Source of the DNA: Novosphingobium sp.
GTDB lineage: Bacteria; Pseudomonadota; Alphaproteobacteria; Sphingomonadales; Sphingomonadaceae
Length of the DNA stretch: 5,895 bases
Direction: 5' to 3'
NCBI GenBank assembly: GCA_020853995.1
Contig: JADYXV010000107.1
Span: 1-5,895 of the forward strand
Shown here: positions 1 to 5,895 of the stretch, one piece after another
Numbering within the stretch: position 1 is the stretch's first letter
Layout of the letters: each line of letters opens with the position of its first letter
Notes under the pieces: model-generated
Told to the model about the DNA's origin: nothing
Seen by the model: only the letters and a program-made list of their open reading frames with translations
Database searches by the model: none
Program-made: the position numbers and the translations under genes

Positions 1-88
1 CATAAGGGAGGCCGGATTGCTTCACCGCAAGCCAGCCACGCAGCGACCAGCTTGAATAAGCCTTGTTGCCAATGATGATTGTCAGCAT
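1..88 (-). CDS. Glutathione S-transferase family protein, N-terminal fragment (partial, runs off the left edge)
   Basis: The first 29 codons read MLTIIIGNKAYSSWSLRGWL followed by AVKQSGLPY. This matches the opening beta-alpha unit of the thioredoxin-fold domain of bacterial glutathione S-transferases. The Tyr-Ser-Ser-Trp-Ser-Leu-Arg segment (residues 11-17) is where the glutathione-activating serine of such proteins lies. Family members conjugate or reduce substrates with glutathione in the cytoplasm, but the substrate cannot be told from this fragment. The ATG at 88..86 is preceded by GAAGG (100..96) seven bases upstream, a good ribosome binding site. The engB stop ends only 13 bases upstream, so the gene is probably the last or a late member of the rpmH-engB transcript. 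The C-terminal helical domain lies outside the window, so the exact subfamily and intactness are unknown. Confidence 0.8.
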   Translation of the reverse strand, partial: MLTIIIGNKAYSSWSLRGWLAVKQSGLPY

Positions 89-101
89 TTCGTCGCCTTC
101 T

Positions 102-749
102 TTAGTCCAACGCCTCGATAACGGCGCTTCTCAGTTCTGCCAGCCCCATGCCTTTTTCGGATGATGTGGCGATGATTTCGGGGTGTGCGGCGGGACGGGT
201 GCGCGCCTCAGCGATGGTTCGCGCAGTGACTTCCGCCAGCTCCGACGCCTTGATCTTGTCCGTCTTGGTCAGCACGATGCGATAGCTTACCGCAGCGTCA
301 TCGAGCATTTTCATGATATCGCGGTCCACATCCTTGATACCGTGGCGCGCGTCGATCAACAGCAGTGTGCGCTTCAGTGCTGCACGTCCGCGTAAGTAAT
401 CGTTCACCAAGAAACGCCATTGCTTCATCACATCCTTGGGCGCCTTGGCGTAGCCATAGCCGGGCATATCGACGAGGCGGAACAGCAGGGGTTCCCCTAC
501 ATCGAAGAAATTAAGCTCCTGTGTCCGTCCTGGCGTGTTGGAGGTGCGTGCCAGGGCGTTGCGGTTGGTCAGTGCATTGAGCAGCGAGGACTTGCCGACG
601 TTGGAGCGTCCGGCAAAGGCTACCTCGTTGACCACAGGTTCGGGGAGAAATTGTAGGGACGGCGCGGAACGCAGGAAGGTAATCGGCCCGGCAAAGATGC
701 GCCGGGCCTGTTCTTTTTGCATTGCTGCGTCGTCTGCTGCATCCGTCAC
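102..749 (-). CDS. engB: Ribosome biogenesis GTPase EngB (YihA/YsxC)
   Basis: EngB is a small cytoplasmic GTPase needed for late assembly of the 50S ribosomal subunit. All G motifs are visible in the 215 residues: P-loop GRSNVGKSS (47-55), the G2 threonine in NTPGRTQ (71-77), G3 DMPG (94-97) followed by the typical YGYAKAP, G4 TKTD (161-164) and G5 TSSEKG (195-200). Length and order are normal for the family. The start at 749..747 is GTG and overlaps the yidC TGA as GTGA, so translation is probably coupled to yidC; only a weak GCAGG lies about 13 bases upstream. An alternative ATG at 722..720 (residue 10) would still keep the GTPase domain but has no ribosome binding site. It follows yidC and precedes the glutathione S-transferase-like gene. 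Product is secure; the start is less so. Confidence 0.97.
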   Translation of the reverse strand: MTDAADDAAMQKEQARRIFAGPITFLRSAPSLQFLPEPVVNEVAFAGRSNVGKSSLLNALTNRNALARTSNTPGRTQELNFFDVGEPLLFRLVDMPGYGYAKAPKDVMKQWRFLVNDYLRGRAALKRTLLLIDARHGIKDVDRDIMKMLDDAAVSYRIVLTKTDKIKASELAEVTARTIAEARTRPAAHPEIIATSSEKGMGLAELRSAVIEALD

Positions 750-2464
750 TGCGCTGGTGCCTGCTTTAGCTGCGGGTGGCGGCTATAGAGCCACTTTTGT
801 TGTGCGATCGTCAGGATATTAGAGGTGATCCAGTAGATCAGCAATCCCGCCGCGAAGGGGGCCATGATGAACATCATCATCCACGGCATCAGCGCGAAGA
901 TCTGCTTCTGCATCTCGTCCATCGGTGCGGGATTAAGCCTGAACTGCAACCACATGGTGATGCCAAGAATGATAGCGAGAATACCAATGCCCAGGAAAGC
1001 AGGCGGCGTGAAGGGCAGCAGGCCGAACAGGTTCAGCACATGCAATGGGTCTGGTGCGGAGAGATCCTTTATCCATAGCGCAAAGGGCTGGTGCCGCATC
1101 TCGATCGTGAGCTGGAGTACCTTGTAGAGCGCGAAGAAGATCGGGATTTGCAGAAATATTGGCACGCAGCCAGAGAAGGGGTTGACCTTTTCCTTCTTGT
1201 AGAGGTCCATCAACTCCTGCTGCAGCTTGGGCTTGTCGTCCTTGTGCTTCTCTTGAAGCGCCTTCATTTTGGGCTGGATCGCGCGCATCGCCGCCATCGA
1301 GGCGAACTGCTTCTGCGCGACAGGGAACATGAGCGCCCGCACCACGAAGGTGAGGCAAATGATCGCCACACCGAAATTTCCGATCTGGGTAAACAGCCAA
1401 TGCAGCAGTGCGAAGATCGGTTTCTCGAACCAGTAGAACCAGCCCCAGTCGATCGAGCGGTCGAACAGCGCGATACCAGCATCCTGATACCCTTCCAACA
1501 CCTTGACTTCCTTCGCGCCCACAAACAGCGCGGTAGATTGCTGTAGTGCCTTGCCGGGGCCGAGGACGACGGGCGGCAGGCTGTAGTCTGCCTGATAGCT
1601 TTGCCCGGCGCCTTTACGGAACTGGCCGTCGAAACTGGCTTTCTGATCCGGCACCAGCGCCGCCAGCCAGTAATGATCGGTAAAACCGATCCACCCGCCA
1701 GTGGAAGGCAGGCGCTCGGATATACCGTCTTCATCGAGTGTCTCGAATTCGATGTCATAGTTGGCGGCCTCGTTGAAAACGCCGATCGGGCCGGTATGAA
1801 TCGTCCAGGTTGAGGGATCCTTGGAATGACCGGCCCGGCTGATGAAGCCATACGAGCGCACCGCCACCGCGCCTGCGCTGCGGTTGGTCACGCTCTGGCG
1901 CGCGGTGATCATGTAGTTGGCATCGACCGATAGCGCGATCTCAAACAGCTGGCCCACGCCGTTGTTCCACCGCAGTGTAACCGGGCTGGTGGGGGTCAGC
2001 TTTTGGCCCGATGCCTGCCAGACTGTGTTGGCATCCGGCGCTTTTACGCCCTCACCGGCCCAACCGAATCCAGCGAAATATGCGTTCTGTGTGCCCGCCG
2101 GCGAGAACAGTCGGATCGGCGGCGAATCTTTTTTCACCGTCTCCCGGTAGGTGGGTAGGGTGATGTCGTCGATTCGCGCACCTTTCAGCGCGATCGAGCC
2201 GGTAAGCTTAGGCGTTTCGATGACGACTCGGGGGCTTTGCGTCAAGACTGTGGCGCGGGACAGGGGAGTCGTAGGCATGGATGGGGCCAACGCGGGCGCG
2301 CCGGGTGCGTTTGCTCCAGACTGGGGGGTCTGCGGCGCGCTCTGCTGCTGGGTGACGGCGGGTTTGGTAGAACCGGGGAACAGCCGCTCTGCCACATAAG
2401 GCCAGCCGAAAAGGATCAGCCCGGTCAGCAGCACGGCCAGTATCAGATTGCGCTTGTCGTCCAC
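746..2464 (-). CDS. yidC: Membrane protein insertase YidC
   Basis: YidC (Oxa1/Alb3 family) inserts and folds inner-membrane proteins, alone or with SecYEG. At 572 residues it has the full Gram-negative layout. A first membrane helix spans about 6-25. A Pro/Gln/Ala-rich linker (about 30-75) follows, then the periplasmic P1 domain (about 80-325) and five C-terminal helices from about 350 to 558. The conserved hydrophilic-groove arginine is R376 in TFVVRALMFP. The cytoplasmic coiled loop follows (about 390-428, ending in LYKKEKVNPF), then the signatures PIFFALYKVL and FALWIKDLSAPDP. The C-terminus (SRHPQLKQAPAQ) is short. The start is GTG at 2464..2462, supported by GGGGAG nine bases upstream, the clearest ribosome binding site in the operon after that of rpmH. 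It lies 43 bases after yidD and overlaps engB by four bases (GTGA). Confidence 0.98.
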   Translation of the reverse strand: MDDKRNLILAVLLTGLILFGWPYVAERLFPGSTKPAVTQQQSAPQTPQSGANAPGAPALAPSMPTTPLSRATVLTQSPRVVIETPKLTGSIALKGARIDDITLPTYRETVKKDSPPIRLFSPAGTQNAYFAGFGWAGEGVKAPDANTVWQASGQKLTPTSPVTLRWNNGVGQLFEIALSVDANYMITARQSVTNRSAGAVAVRSYGFISRAGHSKDPSTWTIHTGPIGVFNEAANYDIEFETLDEDGISERLPSTGGWIGFTDHYWLAALVPDQKASFDGQFRKGAGQSYQADYSLPPVVLGPGKALQQSTALFVGAKEVKVLEGYQDAGIALFDRSIDWGWFYWFEKPIFALLHWLFTQIGNFGVAIICLTFVVRALMFPVAQKQFASMAAMRAIQPKMKALQEKHKDDKPKLQQELMDLYKKEKVNPFSGCVPIFLQIPIFFALYKVLQLTIEMRHQPFALWIKDLSAPDPLHVLNLFGLLPFTPPAFLGIGILAIILGITMWLQFRLNPAPMDEMQKQIFALMPWMMMFIMAPFAAGLLIYWITSNILTIAQQKWLYSRHPQLKQAPAQ

Positions 2465-2473
2465 GTAATGTTG

Positions 2474-2479
2474 CTCCCC
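2474..2479 (-). promoter_or_regulatory. Ribosome binding site of yidC
   Basis: GGGGAG sits nine bases upstream of the GTG at 2464..2462. This purine-rich match to the anti-Shine-Dalgarno sequence decides for the GTG as start. It also shows that yidC can be initiated independently, unlike yidD, which has no visible site and probably relies on coupling. Confidence 0.75.
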
Positions 2480-2507
2480 GCCGCACGGCGTGTGTTTTAT
2501 TCAGACC

Positions 2508-2720
2508 TCAAGGGACCGGATCATGGCCCGATCCACCCCAAGGGTGGCAGCGCAATAGCCGTTTCAGCGCAAGCCAGCTACCCTTGATTGCCCCATATTT
2601 CATGATTGCGCCGATGGCATAATGCGAGCAGCTCGGGTGATAGCGGCAGGTGGGCGGCATTAGGCGCGAAGGGCCCCACTGCCACAGGCGTGCAATGCCG
2701 ACGAGCAGGCGCGCCATCAT
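2508..2720 (-). CDS. yidD: Membrane protein insertion efficiency factor YidD
   Basis: YidD is a small protein that associates with the inner membrane by an amphipathic N-terminal helix and helps YidC-dependent insertion. The 70 residues carry the family signatures: PTCRYHPSCSHYA (23-35), a Gly-Ala-rich helix leading to RLLRCHPWGGSGHDPVP (54-70), and the three conserved cysteines C25, C31 and C58. Length is normal for the shorter members. The start ATG at 2720..2718 overlaps the rnpA stop as ATGA; a second ATG follows immediately at 2717..2715, and either could be used. No Shine-Dalgarno is seen upstream, so translation is probably coupled to rnpA termination. It stands between rnpA and yidC as in most Proteobacteria. 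Confidence 0.96.
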   Translation of the reverse strand: MMARLLVGIARLWQWGPSRLMPPTCRYHPSCSHYAIGAIMKYGAIKGSWLALKRLLRCHPWGGSGHDPVP

Positions 2721-3229
2721 ATTGTTTTGCGCAGCTTGCGCAGCGCTTTCTCCAGCTCGGCTTCCAGCAGCGCGAAATCGCGCTCTATTCCACCCTCGCG
2801 GCCAATCAGCACATGATCCGCGCCAGGAAATCCGCTGTCAGGAAGGAGTGCACGGGCGAGCGCGCGAAACCGGCGCTTCATGCGGTTGCGCACCACCGCA
2901 TCACCGATCTTCTTCGTTACCGTGATACCCAGTCGCATGGCAGGCTCGCCGTCATGCCGTTCACGCACCAGCAGGACAAAGCCGGGCATGGGCTGGCGGC
3001 GCGCCTTGTTGCAGGCCAGAAAGTCTGCGCGTTTGCGAATCGTGACAAGCGGTTTAGCCCCCGAAGGGACGTCGGCAGGCGCTTGGCTCAGGCCGAGAGG
3101 CTCTTGCGGCCACGCGCGCGGCGGGCGCGCAGGATGTTGCGGCCGCCTACGGTCGCCATGCGGGCGCGGAAGCCGTGGCGCCGCTTGCGGACCAGGTTGC
3201 TCGGCTGAAAGGTGCGCTTCATCGCTCAT
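2717..3229 (-). CDS. rnpA: Ribonuclease P protein component RnpA (start uncertain; frame encloses rpmH)
   Basis: RnpA is the basic protein subunit that helps the RNase P RNA bind and cut precursor tRNA 5' ends. The conserved domain runs from about residue 63 (TIRKRADFLACNKARR) through LGITVTKKIGDAVVRNRMKR (100-119), which holds the RNR signature at 114-118, to GADHVLIGREGG (136-147) and a C-terminal helix. Residues 1-60 are the problem. The only in-frame ATG, GTG or TTG upstream of the core is the ATG at 3229..3227, giving 170 residues and enclosing all of rpmH in another frame. Its spacing to GAGG is only one base, so it looks weak. Alternatives are the CTG at 3091..3089, overlapping the rpmH stop as CTGA (124 residues), or a non-standard codon (GTC 3046, ACG 3043, ATT 3040) downstream of a GGGGG at about 3062..3058. 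The rnpA stop overlaps the yidD start (ATGA). Product is sure; the 5' boundary is not. Confidence 0.85.
   Translation of the reverse strand: MSDEAHLSAEQPGPQAAPRLPRPHGDRRRPQHPARPPRAWPQEPLGLSQAPADVPSGAKPLVTIRKRADFLACNKARRQPMPGFVLLVRERHDGEPAMRLGITVTKKIGDAVVRNRMKRRFRALARALLPDSGFPGADHVLIGREGGIERDFALLEAELEKALRKLRKTI
3088..3222 (-). CDS. rpmH: 50S ribosomal protein L34
   Basis: L34 is a tiny basic protein of the large ribosomal subunit. The 44 codons begin MKRTFQPSNLVRKRRHGFRA, then RMATVGGRNILRARRARGRK, and end SLSA before TGA at 3090..3088. This is the complete, near-invariant L34 sequence at its usual length of 44, with the alphaproteobacterial Lys-Ser-Leu-Ser-Ala ending. The ATG at 3222..3220 has GAGG eight bases upstream, ideal spacing. 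It is the first gene after a good promoter and opens the rpmH-rnpA-yidD-yidC-engB group. Its whole length is overlapped in a different frame by the open frame of rnpA, which starts seven bases earlier. There is no doubt about the identity. Confidence 0.97.
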   Translation of the reverse strand: MKRTFQPSNLVRKRRHGFRARMATVGGRNILRARRARGRKSLSA

Positions 3230-3301
3230 TCCTCAAAAAATCGAATCACTAACGGCAAGTATCGCCAAAACGGGGTTTCCCGCTGGCCACCGCCAAACAG
3301 A
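3223..3301 (-). other. Predicted 5' leader of the rpmH operon mRNA
   Basis: This stretch holds no gene. It runs from the predicted transcription start to the rpmH ATG. It contains a small GC hairpin (3282..3271, CGGG-AAAC-CCCG) followed by TTTT (3270..3267), too weak to call a terminator. A T6 run and the GAGG ribosome binding site come at its end. The first seven bases upstream of rpmH also hold the ATG that opens the rnpA frame. The leader end is inferred from promoter position only. Confidence 0.4.
3231..3234 (-). promoter_or_regulatory. Ribosome binding site of rpmH
   Basis: GAGG lies eight bases upstream of the rpmH ATG (3222..3220) and just after a run of six T. The same element is only one base from the ATG at 3229..3227 that opens the rnpA frame. 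Spacing therefore favours L34 as the main product of this site. It argues against, but does not exclude, use of the upstream ATG for a long RnpA. Confidence 0.75.
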
Positions 3302-3307
3302 CGGGTG

Positions 3308-3336
3308 CCGATAGGGAAAGGTGGGGGAAAAGTCAA
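3308..3336 (-). promoter_or_regulatory. Sigma-70-type promoter of the rpmH operon
   Basis: Reading the minus strand, TTGACT (3336..3331) is separated by 17 bases from TATCGG (3313..3308). This fits the alphaproteobacterial housekeeping pattern of a strong TTGAC -35 with a poorer -10 that keeps TAT. The spacer is a C/T-rich tract. A start near 3301 would give a leader of about 78 bases before rpmH. The -35 begins 11 bases after the stop of the beta-helix gene, so no room is left for a terminator between them. Confidence 0.7.
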
Positions 3337-3346
3337 CCGCGCAGGC

Positions 3347-4273
3347 TCATCTCCGATCCGTCACCTTGATGCCGGTGGTGAGGCGGTTGCCGACGATTTG
3401 GGGCCGGTCTGTCGTCCAGTTGGCGACGAAGGTGCTGTTGCGGCCGAAATTGCCGCCAAAGCTTGCCTGATTGTCGCGGATTTGCAGGCCGTTGCTGTCC
3501 CACTCGCGCCCCTCCGGAGCGATGGTAATGAAGGCGGAATAATTATCCTTGTCGCGCCCCTGCACCATGTTGTTGTTGGCGATGAGGCCGGATGCGCCGT
3601 TAGACAGGTCGATCATATAGTTGGTGAGGCGGCCCGCCCGGTCATCGAATACATTCCCGGTGATGGTCACGCGTGCGGCGCGGCTCTTGAGATAATGGCC
3701 ACCCATGCCCGCTTCGAACCGTGTCGCGGTAACGATGAGGTGGCCATAGTGACCGACATAGATGCTATGCGCACAGTCTAAATCCCGGTCGCACCGCCCC
3801 AGTCTGCCGAAGATGCTGTGGTCTATGCGGATCGTGGATTGCGGGTCGTCATGGGTGAGGATGCCTTCCTCGCTGGTGCGGAACAGGCTGGCGGAGACGG
3901 TGAGGTTGCCGCGCTCCAGCCGGATACCCGCGCCATTGCCGTCGGCCACGCGCATGTTCTGGAAGATGATCGCCTCCACGCTGGCCGATCGCCCGCGCAG
4001 CACGAGCGCGGCCTTGCCCTCGCAAGTAACGCCATCGAACACCACGCTGCCGGGGCGTTGCGCACGATAGGTGATGGTCCCCGCCTCCTGCACCGCGCAC
4101 TGCCGATAGGTGCCCGGCGCGATGATGATCGTGCCGCGCCTGTCCCCTATCGCTGCAACCGCCTCGGCAAGAGTGCGCGTGGTGCGGCCCGTTTCCATTA
4201 TGGTGAACGGGTTGGGCTGACTGGCCGCGCCCGTCAGCAGCGGTATTAGGAGGAGGGACAGAAGCGTGCGCAT
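3347..4273 (-). CDS. Secreted right-handed parallel beta-helix protein of unknown substrate
   Basis: The 308 residues start with a signal peptide: MRTLLSLLLIPLLTGAAS, a hydrophobic core at 3-13 and a likely cut after Ala-Ala near 17. There is no lipobox cysteine, so export to the periplasm or outside is inferred. The rest shows the short beta-strand and turn rhythm of parallel beta-helices (pectin-lyase fold): IIIAPGTYR (49-57), GVTCEGKAALVLRG (81-94), LTVSASLF, IRIDHSIFG, HSIYVGHYGHLIVTATRF, GHYLKSRAARVTITGNVFDD (192-211), then NYMIDLSNGASGLIANNNMV. Four cysteines (59, 84, 161, 167) could form two disulfides. No catalytic site can be assigned; polysaccharide lyase, epimerase or adhesin-like binding are all possible. 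The ATG at 4273..4271 has no strong ribosome binding site (GGA about 12 bases away) and lies five bases after the original metH stop, which suggests coupling to metH. It occupies the place between metH and the rpmH promoter. Confidence 0.85.
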   Translation of the reverse strand: MRTLLSLLLIPLLTGAASQPNPFTIMETGRTTRTLAEAVAAIGDRRGTIIIAPGTYRQCAVQEAGTITYRAQRPGSVVFDGVTCEGKAALVLRGRSASVEAIIFQNMRVADGNGAGIRLERGNLTVSASLFRTSEEGILTHDDPQSTIRIDHSIFGRLGRCDRDLDCAHSIYVGHYGHLIVTATRFEAGMGGHYLKSRAARVTITGNVFDDRAGRLTNYMIDLSNGASGLIANNNMVQGRDKDNYSAFITIAPEGREWDSNGLQIRDNQASFGGNFGRNSTFVANWTTDRPQIVGNRLTTGIKVTDRR

Positions 4274-4278
4274 CTTTA

Positions 4279-4407
4279 TCAGTCCAAATTAGGCCGCAGC
4301 CAACGCTCCGCTGTAGCAAGATCGATGCCGCGACGCACCGCATATTCCTCAAGCTGGTCCCGACCGATCCGCGCCACGCCAAAATACTTGGCCTGGGGGT
4401 GGCCGAA

Positions 4408-4410
<3 letters not shown>
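4279..4410 (-). pseudogene. metH: Detached C-terminal tail of metH after an in-frame amber codon
   Basis: From the TAG at 4410..4408 the metH frame stays open for 42 more codons to TGA at 4281..4279. The codons read as the normal MetH C-terminus: FGHPQAKYFGVARI, RDQLEEYAVRRGID and ERWLRPNLD. In homologues the motif at the junction is Ser-Gly-(Phe/Trp/Leu)-Tyr-Phe-(Gly/Ser)-His-Pro, so the stop replaces the tyrosine codon by one base change (TAC or TAT to TAG). The tail has no start of its own and would be translated only by readthrough. It includes the Lys-Tyr-Phe stretch that aligns with an AdoMet-contacting tyrosine of the E. coli activation domain (alignment from memory). Confidence 0.85.

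Positions 4411-5895
<1,485 letters not shown>

Noticed and set aside
1091..1546. Long open frame on the plus strand inside yidC
   Set aside because: It lies opposite a certain gene, has an artificial His/Leu/Arg-rich composition, and no recognisable domain or ribosome binding site. GC-rich coding DNA commonly leaves such open antisense frames.
1264..1851. Arg/Ser-rich open frame on the minus strand in a second frame of yidC
   Set aside because: It is a frame-shifted reading of yidC with biased composition, no ribosome binding site and no domain.
3267..3282. Small GC hairpin followed by TTTT in the rpmH leader, resembling an attenuator or terminator
   Set aside because: The stem is only four base pairs and the T run only four bases, so it is too weak to call. 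It also sits after the operon promoter, where a strong terminator would silence essential genes.
3212..3781. Plus-strand open frame of about 190 codons across the rpmH promoter and the end of the beta-helix gene
   Set aside because: It reads through the antisense of a promoter and of a clear signal-peptide protein, without any recognisable domain.

Overview
The window looks like a housekeeping stretch of a GC-rich alphaproteobacterial chromosome. The order Sphingomonadales is the most likely source, judged from the wording of L34, YidC, EngB and RnpA; this is recognition from memory, not a search. Every gene I can support lies on the minus strand, so the window reads from right to left. There are no RNA genes, mobile elements, CRISPR arrays or clear intrinsic terminators, and no gene-free stretch over 300 bases.

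Right part (5895 to 4279): the C-terminal half of cobalamin-dependent methionine synthase MetH, entering from beyond the window edge. It carries the end of the cap domain, the B12-binding domain and the AdoMet-binding reactivation domain. An in-frame TAG at 4410..4408 cuts the protein 42 codons before its natural end. The lost tail is still fully readable in the same frame down to a TGA at 4281..4279. Five bases later starts a secreted right-handed beta-helix protein (4273 to 3347).

Middle and left part (3336 to 1): a promoter of the TTGAC-N17-TAT type lies just after the beta-helix gene. It drives the classical group rpmH - rnpA - yidD - yidC - engB, followed by the start of a glutathione S-transferase-like gene. 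L34 is a ribosomal protein, RnpA is the protein subunit of RNase P, YidD and YidC insert inner-membrane proteins, and EngB is a ribosome-assembly GTPase. The cluster therefore links ribosome and tRNA maturation with membrane-protein biogenesis. The genes are tightly packed: rnpA/yidD overlap as ATGA, yidC/engB overlap as GTGA, and other gaps are 13 to 43 bases.

Two points stand out. First, rnpA has no ATG, GTG or TTG start near its conserved domain. The only canonical start in frame is 7 bases upstream of the rpmH ATG, so the rnpA frame encloses the whole of rpmH, as described for Thermus. Second, metH carries the late amber codon. Either could be real biology or a single-base error in the sequence. 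I see no evidence for a wholly new system here.
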